A stretch of 6,273 nucleotides of DNA from Betaproteobacteria bacterium (GCA_028292065.1 JAQGNC010000059.1:1-6273); one strand, 5' to 3'; shown: positions 1 through 5,430, numbered from the stretch's first letter. Translations and numbers: made by a program. The notes: a model not told the origin generated them from the sequence alone.

Positions 1-357
1 CTCGGTGCCGGTGCGCAGCTCGCCGGGGGTCTGCGGCCCCCGCAGCATGAGCGCCATGAGGAGCGCGGCCGATTGCCGCGGCACCTGCAGCACGCGCTCG
101 ACATTGTGCGAGTAACGCGCCACTCGCCCGCCGCTGGTCTCGATCACGAGGTTGCAGCCTTTGAGGCTGTCGATGGCGGCCTGGACTTCGGACTCGCTCG
201 CGTCGATCACCGGGTAGCGGCTCGTCTTCTGGTTGCATCCGGAGACGAGCGCGTTGAGCGTCAGCGGATAGGTGTCCGGAACAGTGTGCTGCTTTTCGTA
301 CAGCACGCCGACCACGCGCGTCTCGAGCAGCGACAGTGCGGGAAGAGGATGGGCCAT
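1..357 (-). CDS. yceH: YceH/UPF0502 (DUF480) family protein, N-terminal part
   Basis: This is a 119-codon open frame that starts at the ATG at 357 and is still open at the left edge, so the C-terminal half is missing; family members are usually a little over 200 residues. The N-terminus carries the family signature: LETRVVGVLYEKQ (about residues 11-23), then TYPLTLNALVSGCNQKTSR (about 29-47), then a helix-rich stretch around ESEVQAAIDSLK. The family is predicted to fold as two winged-helix domains and may bind nucleic acid, but its role is not established; the start of the second domain is just visible near the edge. A GAAGG lies a few bases before the ATG, a weak ribosome site. A TAGAAT hexamer on the minus strand (415-420) could be a -10 box, with no convincing -35. 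The gene is divergent from the small gene at 621. Family assignment is firm; function is unknown. Confidence 0.9.
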   Translation of the reverse strand, partial: MAHPLPALSLLETRVVGVLYEKQHTVPDTYPLTLNALVSGCNQKTSRYPVIDASESEVQAAIDSLKGCNLVIETSGGRVARYSHNVERVLQVPRQSAALLMALMLRGPQTPGELRTGTE

Positions 358-620
358 GAGCCTTCGACGAAAGTTGCGCTGCGGCCGGGTATCGGCCTCC
401 AGTCACACCGTCGGATTCTAGCCGCGTTGCGACTTACGTTGCCGCTTGGCGACACCGCGGCGGCGCCGCCTCCCGAGCGGGGTGCAAGCGCGCAGCTGCG
501 CCTCAACCGCCAAGCTCGCGCTGTTTCCATCCGGCGACAGCGGCACCCTGCAGACCCCGGGTTACGCCTTGATTCCACACGCATTTGCACAGTGGCCCGG
601 ACGTTGCTCAGGGTGAGTAC

Positions 621-995
621 ATGACAATGGAAATGCGACGGTGGCGATTTTTCACCCGGCTCGACGTGTGCGACTGCGCGGTCAAGCAGATCTGGTGCTG
701 GGAAGAGCTCGACTCCGGGCACCGGGTCGTCAGCTCGGCTGCGGGCTTCACCACCCTGCCCGCGGCGATGCGCGACGCCCGGCGCAACGGATTCGACGGC
801 AACGAGGATCCGGTCGACGGTGAGCCGCGCTACCGCCGGCTCGACGACTGGGCGACCGGCGAAGATGTCCTCGACAAGCCTTTCGGGTGGCTGAATACGG
901 GGCGCGGGGTTTCGGAGCGGCCGGCTGACGACGCCGCGCAGGCGGGCCCCGGTCGTGGCGACAACCCGTCAGGGACTACACTGCGTGTTCGATGA
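621..995 (+). CDS. Small W-x-W domain protein with C-terminal extension (paralog 1 of 4)
   Basis: This encodes 124 residues of unknown function. I chose the ATG at 621 because AGGG at 610-613 (within AGGGTGAG) sits 7 bases upstream and because the paralogs all begin just before a Trp; an upstream TTG at 585 in the same frame is less likely. The first 60 residues are the shared domain: W8-R-F-F, W25-C-W27, F43-T-T45, A53 and G57-F58. Position 49 is Ala where the other three copies have Cys. Residues about 60-124 have no counterpart in the other copies and are rich in Gly, Asp, Arg and Pro, so probably disordered. The stop codon (TGA at 993-995) overlaps an ATG at 992, and the next paralog follows 59 bases later in the same direction. 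The protein is predicted cytosolic, with no signal peptide or membrane segment. Coding status rests on the shared motif and ribosome site. The domain resembles DUF1508/YegP-like folds only by eye. Confidence 0.72.
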   Translation: MTMEMRRWRFFTRLDVCDCAVKQIWCWEELDSGHRVVSSAAGFTTLPAAMRDARRNGFDGNEDPVDGEPRYRRLDDWATGEDVLDKPFGWLNTGRGVSERPADDAAQAGPGRGDNPSGTTLRVR

Positions 996-1054
996 AGGAG
1001 TCGCAGGCTCGCCCCGCGTTTGCCTCGCGAGCCGGATCGGGAGCAGGGTCGACG

Positions 1055-1267
1055 ATGCGAGTGATATGGCGGTTTTTTGTTGCGGACACGACGCAGTGGC
1101 GGTGGCAACAGCTGTCCGATGACAGGACAGTCGTCGCCGAGTCGCCGCTGTCATACGAGACGTATGACAGCTGCGTCGCGGCGGCACGTGCGCAGGGCTA
1201 CGTCTTCGAGGCGACGCAGGGCCGGCTGACGCGGCCCGGCAACGATCATCGATATCCCAAGCGCTGA
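1055..1267 (+). CDS. Small W-x-W domain protein (paralog 2 of 4)
   Basis: This encodes 70 residues of unknown function. The frame is open from an ATG at 992, but I place the start at 1055: AGGG at 1045-1048 is 6 bases upstream, and from here the protein aligns with the other copies. The 992 start has no ribosome site and would add an Ala/Gly/Ser-rich leader with no equivalent. Shared positions are W5-R-F-F, W15-R-W17, Y34-E-T36, C40-V, A44 and G48-Y49, followed by a short basic polar tail. It resembles paralog 1 in WRFF and in the L-S/D-D-x-R/T-x-V-V run after the W-x-W. It is probably cotranscribed with the gene ending at 995. It converges with the gene ending at 1300, with 32 bases between their stop codons. 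No membrane segment or signal peptide is present. Confidence 0.7.
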   Translation: MRVIWRFFVADTTQWRWQQLSDDRTVVAESPLSYETYDSCVAAARAQGYVFEATQGRLTRPGNDHRYPKR

Positions 1268-1281
1268 CCGCCCGCGCGACA

Positions 1282-1298
1282 CGGCCGCATCGCGGCTG
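1282..1298. terminator. Hairpin between convergent small genes, possible two-way terminator
   Basis: A 7-bp stem (CGGCCGC pairing with GCGGCTG, one G-T pair) closes a 3-base loop and lies between the two facing stop codons at 1267 and 1300. Neither side has a T tract, so it is at best a weak intrinsic terminator. Position is the main argument. Confidence 0.3.
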
Positions 1299-1299
1299 C

Positions 1300-1482
1300 T
1301 CATGACGAGCGCGGCGCCTCGCTTCCGAGGTAACCGTATTTCTGCGCGTCGCGGACGCACTCCTCCATCGTCTTGAAAGGCAGCTGCGACATCTTCAGCG
1401 TTTCGCGAGTGCCTGCGGCCACGCATTTCCAGCGCCAGCGGTTGGTCTCGCCCGGCTCCTGCTTGAATTCCCAGTGCATCAT
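1300..1482 (-). CDS. Small W-x-W domain protein (paralog 3 of 4)
   Basis: This encodes 60 residues of unknown function. The start at 1482 is supported by GAGGA (1490-1494, minus strand) 7 bases upstream; a second ATG directly after it (1479) is an alternative, with AGGA 5 bases before it. Shared positions are W4-E-F, W16-R-W18, F36-K-T38, C42-V, A46 and G50-Y51. The spacing from T38 to the final Gly-aromatic pair is the same as in the other three copies, with no gap. The C-terminal tail is only about nine residues (it ends in SEAPRSS), making this nearly the minimal domain. It lies downstream of, and in the same direction as, the gene at 1573-1770. The 90-base spacer holds a strong hairpin, so the pair may be cotranscribed with the hairpin affecting relative expression. 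The protein is predicted cytosolic. The motif shared with three neighbours in independent frames is good evidence that it is real. Confidence 0.72.
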   Translation of the reverse strand: MMHWEFKQEPGETNRWRWKCVAAGTRETLKMSQLPFKTMEECVRDAQKYGYLGSEAPRSS

Positions 1483-1510
1483 CGTCCTGTCCTCGAATAA
1501 CCTGCGTTGC

Positions 1511-1560
1511 CGACGGCGGCAGCGCCGGCGGTTGCGGGCAACCGCCGGCGCGCAGCGTCG
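1511..1560. repeat. Long GC-rich inverted repeat between paralogs 4 and 3
   Basis: GCGCCGGCGGTTG (1522-1534) pairs perfectly with CAACCGCCGGCGC (1539-1551) around a 4-base loop, giving a 13-bp stem; a 14th C-G pair is possible with a 2-base loop. An outer CGACG/CGTCG (1511-1515 and 1556-1560) can extend the structure after an internal loop. It lies 12 bases past the stop codon at 1573 on the minus strand and about 30 bases before the next start at 1482. No T run follows on either strand. It could be a transcript-stabilising or attenuating hairpin, or a single REP-like palindrome. Confidence 0.75.
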
Positions 1561-1572
1561 AATTTCCTGAAC

Positions 1573-1770
1573 TTACCACTCCTGGTCGTGCGCGTCGCCC
1601 TGGTCGATCGGCCCTGAATGCTGGCCCGCGAAACCGTGCTCGCGTGCGTTCGCCACACAACGCTCGCGCGTCGGGAAGCCGTGGGTGCACTCGAGGATCA
1701 TGTCGGAGTTGTCACTCAGCAGCTCCCAGTACCACAGGCCGCCTGCGTCGGTGAAGATCATCCAGCCCAT
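1573..1770 (-). CDS. Small W-x-W domain protein (paralog 4 of 4)
   Basis: This encodes 65 residues of unknown function. The start at 1770 is decided by a perfect AGGAGG (1776-1781, minus strand) 5 bases upstream, the best ribosome site in the window; the frame stays open to 1857 but the extra stretch lacks the family pattern. Shared positions are W3-M-I-F, W13-Y-W15, F32-P-T34, C38-V, A42 and G46-F47. The tail (about residues 50-65) is rich in Gln, Asp and His and ends in a Trp. It is the first gene of a probable two-gene leftward unit with 1300-1482. Upstream, a TATAGC at 1859-1864 (minus strand) could be a -10 box but lacks a good -35. A TACCG-CA-CGGTA inverted repeat at 1829-1840 is a possible operator. 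The protein is predicted cytosolic. The strong ribosome site suggests it is well translated. Confidence 0.8.
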   Translation of the reverse strand: MGWMIFTDAGGLWYWELLSDNSDMILECTHGFPTRERCVANAREHGFAGQHSGPIDQGDAHDQEW

Positions 1771-1927
1771 ACGGACCTCCTGCCGCGTTTCGCGCTGCCC
1801 GCACAAGTGAGCCGGCGAGCAAAGCGCATACCGCACGGTACGCCGCTGCTCCACCAATGCTATACAGAACCGGCGCCGAAATCACCACTGGCTACGCAAA
1901 AAAATGTTTTATCGCGGTGCGCTGTGG

Positions 1928-1969
1928 GTGAGGCGTGAGGCGTGAGCAGTGAGGCGTGAGGAGCGAGGC
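1928..1969. repeat. Six-unit tandem heptamer repeat, consensus GTGAGGC
   Basis: Six head-to-tail 7-base units fill 42 bases: GTGAGGC, GTGAGGC, GTGAGCA, GTGAGGC, GTGAGGA, GCGAGGC. Three are exact and the others differ at one or two bases. On the minus strand this reads as repeated GCCTCAC. It lies in the 265-base gap between the deaminase stop and the small gene at 1770, next to an A/T-rich patch (1898-1911). The seven-base unit would shift frame if copy number changed, but the repeat is outside every gene I call. Confidence 0.85.
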
Positions 1970-2035
1970 GGCAGCAGAGGCGTTGCACGCAACAGGACGA
2001 CGAAAGATCCCGCACGACCTGGAGCGGCGCAGCCG

Positions 2036-2551
2036 CTATCGCGGCCCGAGTCCGCGTGCCGCGCGTTGCGCCACCCACGCGAGGCGCATGTCGACGCACT
2101 CCTGCGATCTCACGCCGGTCACGACCGGCAGCGAGCGGCGGGTGAGCGCGAAGAGGGTCTCGACCGAGTAGGTGCCGATATCGGTGCGGCCGATCGCGGC
2201 ATGACGCGCGCCGATCACCAGCGAGCCCACGTTCGCTTCGAGTATCGCCCAGCAGCACATCGGACACGGCTCGAGCGTCGTATAAAGCGTGAGCCCCGAC
2301 AGATCGAGCGTCGCGAGCTTACGCGTCGCCTCGCGGATCACCATCATCTCGCCGTGCGCAGTCGGGTCGAAGTCGGTGTACACGCGGTTCGTGCCTTGCG
2401 CGACGATTGCGCCCGAGGGGTCGACCAGCAGCGAGCCCAGCGGCCGGTTGCCTTCGACGGCCGACTGCCGTGCCAGCTCGAGCGCGACGCCCATGTAGTG
2501 ATCGTGATCGAGGGCGGGGATGGACCGCGGTGTTGCCTGGTTTTGTTTCAT
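2036..2551 (-). CDS. Zinc-dependent nucleoside/nucleobase deaminase (CDA superfamily)
   Basis: This encodes 171 residues of a cytosolic hydrolytic deaminase that would replace an amino group with an oxo group on a purine or pyrimidine base. The zinc site is complete: H66-G-E68, where H66 binds zinc and E68 is the proton shuttle, and P95-C96-P-M-C99, where the two Cys complete the site. RPLGSLLVD (36-44) is the usual first strand, with the substrate-pocket region before it. The ATG at 2551 fits the family's N-terminus and has AGGGA about 8 bases upstream. The frame continues to 2683, but that stretch runs through the inverted repeats and is not family-like. HGE instead of HAE is also found in yeast-type cytosine deaminase. 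The sequence does not tell guanine, cytosine, adenosine or tRNA-adenosine substrates apart; a tRNA role (TadA) is less likely because the typical C-terminal context is not recognisable. It follows the Bug genes in the same direction after a 128-base spacer. Confidence 0.92.
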   Translation of the reverse strand: MKQNQATPRSIPALDHDHYMGVALELARQSAVEGNRPLGSLLVDPSGAIVAQGTNRVYTDFDPTAHGEMMVIREATRKLATLDLSGLTLYTTLEPCPMCCWAILEANVGSLVIGARHAAIGRTDIGTYSVETLFALTRRSLPVVTGVRSQECVDMRLAWVAQRAARGLGPR

Positions 2552-2656
2552 GGGGTTTGTCCCTGGTTTGGTGTTAGGCGTCGCGCGCGGTGCGACCTCG
2601 GTCCAAACCGGGGTCTGACCCCAAAAAGCCGGGGTCAGACCCCGGGGACAGACCGC
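2552..2656. repeat. REP-like cluster of GGGGTCTGACCCC-type palindromes
   Basis: GGGGTCTGACCCC (2610-2622) and its exact reverse complement GGGGTCAGACCCC (2631-2643) are separated by AAAAAGCC. With the flanking CC and GG they can form a 15-bp stem with an 8-base loop (2608-2645). A partial copy, GGGGACAGACC, follows at 2644-2654. A degenerate one, GGGGTTTGTCCC, lies at 2552-2563 directly against the deaminase start codon and contains its likely ribosome site. Very similar short palindromes occur as dispersed REP-type repeats in many proteobacteria, some mobilised by RAYT (TnpA-REP) transposases; that link is from general knowledge. The hairpin lies just past the Bug stop codon at 2680 and could also end or stabilise that transcript. 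Confidence 0.85.
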
Positions 2657-2679
2657 GCTTTGATCTAAGGCGACCCCCT

Positions 2680-3642
2680 TCAATCCACCCTCGCCCCCGA
2701 CTCCTTCACCACCCTGGCAAACTTCCCGAGCTCGGCTTTCAGATACGCCCCGAGCTGGGCGGGACCGCCCGGCGTCATCTCCGCACCCTGTTTCGCGAAC
2801 GCTTCGCCGACCTCCGGCTGCTTCAGGACCTCGAGTATGTTCGCGCTCAGCTTTGCCGTGATGTCCTTCGGCACGCCCGCCGGTGCGACGAGCGCGTTCC
2901 AGATGACGATCTCGACGCCGGGATAGCCCGCTTCGACCAGCGTCATCAGCTCCGGCGCCGCAGTGACGCGCTTCGCGCTCGTCACCGCGAGAGCGCGCAG
3001 CTTCCCCGCGCGCACCTGCGCCAGCACCGCGGGCACCGCCTGCACGCTCATCTGCGACTGCGCGCCCATGACTCCGACGATCGCCGGCGCGCTGCCGTTG
3101 TACGGGACGTGAACGATCTCGAGTCCCGCCGCGCGCTTGAACATTTCGGCCGCGAGATGGGTCGTCGCCCCGTTGCCGGAAGACGCGTAGTTGAGCTCGC
3201 CCGGACGCGCTTTCGCGAGCGCGACGAAATCCTTCACCGTTTTTGCGGCGAGCGACGGATGCACCACCACCATGAGCGGCGTGGACGCGATGAGCGCGAC
3301 CGGCGCGAAATCGCGGATCGTGTCATACGCGAGCTTCGGGTACAGGTGCGGGTTGACCGCGAGCTCGGTCGACGAGCCCATCAGGAGCGAGTAGCCGTCC
3401 GGCTGCGCCTTGGCCGCGAGCTCGGTGCCGATCGTGCCGCCGGCGCCGGGCCGGTTCTCGACGACGATCTGCTGCCTCCAGCGCTCGGCGAGCTTGCCGC
3501 CGACGATGCGCGCGGCAGTGTCCGACGCGCCGCCCGGCGAGAACGGCACGATGATGCGAACCGGGCGCGCCGGGTACGTCTGCGCGCACACGAGTGAAGC
3601 GTGCGCGATCAGCGCCGCGCCAACGAGGATTGATTTGTACAT
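2680..3642 (-). CDS. Tripartite tricarboxylate transporter substrate-binding protein (TctC/Bug family), copy 1
   Basis: This encodes 320 residues of a periplasmic binding protein that captures a small organic acid or similar solute and passes it to a TctA/TctB membrane complex, or serves as a sensor. A signal peptide is clear: MYKS, then a hydrophobic core, and a likely cut after LVCA (residue 20). The mature part begins with YPARPVR (23-29) and VPFSPGG (32-38) with D41 in the ligand loop, then VENRPGAGGTIG (61-72), PDGY (81-84), SSGNG (154-158) and HVPYNGSAPA (178-187), all standard Bug signatures in order. Length matches the family. I use the ATG at 3642, which gives a good signal peptide; a GTG at 3654 in frame would add four residues. 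Neither has a strong ribosome site. It follows the second Bug gene after 99 bases, with a perfect palindrome in the gap. Substrate cannot be read from the sequence. Confidence 0.95.
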   Translation of the reverse strand: MYKSILVGAALIAHASLVCAQTYPARPVRIIVPFSPGGASDTAARIVGGKLAERWRQQIVVENRPGAGGTIGTELAAKAQPDGYSLLMGSSTELAVNPHLYPKLAYDTIRDFAPVALIASTPLMVVVHPSLAAKTVKDFVALAKARPGELNYASSGNGATTHLAAEMFKRAAGLEIVHVPYNGSAPAIVGVMGAQSQMSVQAVPAVLAQVRAGKLRALAVTSAKRVTAAPELMTLVEAGYPGVEIVIWNALVAPAGVPKDITAKLSANILEVLKQPEVGEAFAKQGAEMTPGGPAQLGAYLKAELGKFARVVKESGARVD

Positions 3643-3666
3643 TCGGTACGTCACGTCAATGTGTAG

Positions 3667-3682
3667 CGCGAGGCGCCTCGCG
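3667..3682. promoter_or_regulatory. 16-bp perfect palindrome upstream of Bug copy 1, possible operator
   Basis: CGCGAGGCGCCTCGCG is fully self-complementary with no spacer and begins 24 bases before the ATG at 3642. It falls in the 99-base gap between the two Bug genes. Such a site could bind a dimeric regulator or form an mRNA hairpin near the ribosome site. In DNA this GC-rich a palindrome of this size could arise by chance, so the regulatory role is a guess from position. Confidence 0.35.
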
Positions 3683-3741
3683 TGCAGCCGCGATCAGGGA
3701 AAACATGCTGCCGGCGGAGCGCCTGCGCGACGTATTCTGCC

Positions 3742-4749
3742 TTACTGCGCTTCGATGTTGGCAGCTTTCACGATCTCGCCGACGCGCTTCAGGTCGCCTT
3801 TGACCGCAGCCATGAGCTCGGCCGGCGTGCCGTAAACCACTTCGGCGCCCTGCTGCGCCATCTGCTCGCGCACCTGCGGCGTGCTGAGCGCGCGGTTCAT
3901 GTCCCTGTTCAGGCGCGCGACGATCGCGGCCGGCGTGCTCGCCGGCGCGAACACCGCGACCCACAACGCCATCGAATATCCCGGCAGCCCGGCCTCGCTC
4001 ATCGTCGGCAGGTCGGGCAGGCTCGCCGCGCGTTTGGGCGTCGTCACCGCGAGCGCCCGCAGCCGGTCGGCCTTGATGTGCTGCGACATCGAGTACGCGC
4101 TGTCGAACACCAGCGCGACGCGGCCCGAGAAAACGTCGGGGTACGCCGCCGACGCGCTCTTGTACGGCACGTGGGTCAACTGGATTCCGGCCATCGCGCC
4201 GAGCATCTCGGCCGAGATGTGCCCGGTGCTGCCGTTACCCGACGAGCCGTAGGTGAGTGCGCCGGGCTTCGCTTTCGCGAGCGCGATCAGGTCTTTCACC
4301 GACTTGACCGGCAGGTCCTTGTTGACCGCGAGCACCTGCGGCGATATCGACACCATGCCGATCGGCGCGAAATCCTTCACCGGGTCGTACGGCACTTTCT
4401 TGTAGAGATGCGGAACGACCGCGTGCGTGCCGTTGCTCGCGAGCACGAGCGTGTATCCGTCCGGCGCCGCTTTGGCGACGATGTCGGTGCCGATCATGCC
4501 GCCCGCACCGCCGCGGTTGTCGATCACGAGACGCTGGCCGAGCGACTCCTGCATTCGGGACGCGAGCACGCGCGCGGTGATGTCCGACACGCCGCCGGCC
4601 GCGAATGGCACCACCATGCGTATCGGCCGCGCCGGATATTCACTGCTGCCGATTGCGCCGCCCGAAGCTGCGGCGGCCACGAACAAAGCGGCGGTGCTGC
4701 AAAGCGCGGCGCGCGCGCGAGGGGCTTTCCCGCCCATTGTCTTTTTCAT
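3742..4749 (-). CDS. Tripartite tricarboxylate transporter substrate-binding protein (TctC/Bug family), copy 2
   Basis: This encodes 335 residues of a second periplasmic Bug protein, a paralog of its neighbour but clearly diverged. The N-terminus is MKKTMGGKAPRAR followed by an Ala-rich hydrophobic stretch to about residue 33, a signal peptide. The mature part has YPARPIR (38-44), VPFAAGG (47-53) with D56, DNRGGAGGMIG (77-87), PDGYT (96-100), SSGNGSTGH (169-177) and THVPYKSASAAYPD (192-205). It reads N-R-G-G-A-G-G where copy 1 reads N-R-P-G-A-G-G. The ATG at 4749 has GAGGA (4759-4763) 9 bases upstream; the frame continues to 4827, but that part is not signal-like. It is probably the first gene of a leftward unit with copy 1; a candidate sigma-70 promoter lies 90-115 bases upstream. 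No TctA or TctB gene is in the window, as is usual for the many orphan Bug genes of Burkholderiales. Ligand unknown. Confidence 0.95.
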   Translation of the reverse strand: MKKTMGGKAPRARAALCSTAALFVAAAASGGAIGSSEYPARPIRMVVPFAAGGVSDITARVLASRMQESLGQRLVIDNRGGAGGMIGTDIVAKAAPDGYTLVLASNGTHAVVPHLYKKVPYDPVKDFAPIGMVSISPQVLAVNKDLPVKSVKDLIALAKAKPGALTYGSSGNGSTGHISAEMLGAMAGIQLTHVPYKSASAAYPDVFSGRVALVFDSAYSMSQHIKADRLRALAVTTPKRAASLPDLPTMSEAGLPGYSMALWVAVFAPASTPAAIVARLNRDMNRALSTPQVREQMAQQGAEVVYGTPAELMAAVKGDLKRVGEIVKAANIEAQ

Positions 4750-4835
4750 CTGAGTGCATCCTCGATTCACGTCGTGTCCTCCGTTGCCGTCTGGCGGCAC
4801 GCTCTTCTCGTCCGGCGCGCAACACATTCGCCGCC

Positions 4836-4864
4836 ACGATAACGAGGGGGATACGCAGGTTCAA
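4836..4864 (-). promoter_or_regulatory. Candidate sigma-70 promoter for the Bug genes
   Basis: On the minus strand, TTGAAC (4859-4864) is followed after exactly 17 bases by TATCGT (4836-4841). Each hexamer matches the consensus at four of six positions. It would start RNA near 4829 and leave a leader of about 80 bases before the ATG at 4749. This is the best-spaced promoter-like pair I found in the intergenic regions. Confidence 0.4.
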
Positions 4865-4918
4865 TGGATGCACCACGATATCGCTCGAGTGCGGCTTCGG
4901 CACCAAAGCAGAGCCTGC

Positions 4919-4936
4919 CGCACGCACCGGCGTGCG
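4919..4936. other. Small inverted repeat in the gap between the response regulator and the Bug genes
   Basis: CGCACGC pairs with GCGTGCG around ACCG, a perfect 7-bp stem. It lies about 55 bases upstream of the candidate Bug promoter and 105 bases past the response-regulator stop. It could be an operator or part of a terminator; no T run follows on either strand. Confidence 0.3.
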
Positions 4937-4984
4937 CGCTCACAAGGGCCCTCGAGCCTCGTGCAGACGCTTCAGGAGCAGAAC

Positions 4985-4999
4985 GCAGCCGCCGGCTGC
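4985..4999 (-). terminator. Possible terminator hairpin after the response regulator
   Basis: GCAGCC and GGCTGC form a 6-bp stem around GCC, about 40 bases beyond the response-regulator stop codon on the minus strand. Only a short T-containing stretch (GTTCT) follows it, so it would be a weak intrinsic terminator. Confidence 0.3.
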
Positions 5000-5040
5000 A
5001 CGCGAGGAGCGCCGGCCGCCGGACGCAGGCGCAGGAGGCG

Positions 5041-5430
5041 TTAAGCGGCGCGCACCGCGAGCGCGCCGTGGATCGCGCGCAGCAGTTTGTCGGCGCTGAA
5101 AGGCTTGACCACGAAGCCCGCCGCGCCGAGCTTCAGCGCTTCGGTGACGACTTCAGACGTCGACTGGCCGGTGACGATGATGACGGGAATCGCAGGATGC
5201 TTCTCGCGCAGCGTGCGCAGGACCGAGAGGCCGTCCATGCCCGGCATGAGTACGTCGAGGCACACGAGCGCGGGCTCGAAGCTGTCGACCAGCTCCAGCG
5301 CGGCCTGTCCGTTCGCCGCTTCGCCGACGATCGAGAGGCGCTTGTCCTGGCGTATGACGCCTCGCAGGACCTCGCGCACGACCGCGTTGTCTTCGGCGAC
5401 GACGATCGTGTGAGTACTTTCATCCGACAT
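5041..5430 (-). CDS. CheY-like single-domain response regulator
   Basis: This encodes 129 residues that are a receiver domain and nothing more. The phosphorylation machinery is complete: acidic pair E13-D14, phosphoacceptor D59 in LVCLDVLMPGMDG, T87 at the end of the fourth strand (IPVIIVTGQS), and K109 in VVKPF with F106 nearby as the likely switch aromatic. With no DNA-binding, enzymatic or Hpt part it must act by protein contact, as a phosphate shuttle or as an allosteric partner. The ATG at 5430 is preceded by a modest AGAAG. It lies 117 bases downstream of the hybrid kinase gene in the same direction, so the kinase is the obvious phosphodonor; a TATCAT at 5497-5502 (minus strand) hints at a separate start but has no good -35. 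It is predicted cytosolic. The family is certain; which behaviour it controls is not visible. Confidence 0.95.
   Translation of the reverse strand: MSDESTHTIVVAEDNAVVREVLRGVIRQDKRLSIVGEAANGQAALELVDSFEPALVCLDVLMPGMDGLSVLRTLREKHPAIPVIIVTGQSTSEVVTEALKLGAAGFVVKPFSADKLLRAIHGALAVRAA

Noticed and set aside
569..597. TTGATT as a -35 box for the gene at 621
   Set aside because: No -10-like hexamer is found 16-18 bases downstream.
1771..1857. N-terminal extension of the mini-domain gene at 1573-1770
   Set aside because: AGGAGG lies 5 bases before the ATG at 1770, and the other three paralogs start at the same point in the alignment.
1898..1911. Seven-base A run (T run on the minus strand) as a terminator of the deaminase transcript
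   Set aside because: No stable stem precedes the T run on the minus strand; it is only an A/T-rich patch.
1928..1969. CRISPR-like repeats
   Set aside because: The units are 7 bases long and contiguous with no spacers, so this is a tandem heptamer repeat.
2552..2683. 44-residue N-terminal extension of the deaminase
   Set aside because: It is translated through the inverted repeats, has no family similarity, and the ATG at 2551 has a usable ribosome site and matches the usual family length.
2590..3597. 335-residue plus-strand open frame opposite Bug copy 1
   Set aside because: The product is a low-complexity Arg/Asp/His-rich string with no family pattern. It is the mirror of a real, recognisable gene in GC-rich DNA.
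3682..4842. 386-residue plus-strand open frame opposite Bug copy 2
   Set aside because: Same reason: Arg/His/Ala-rich with no domain, antisense to an unmistakable TctC-family gene.
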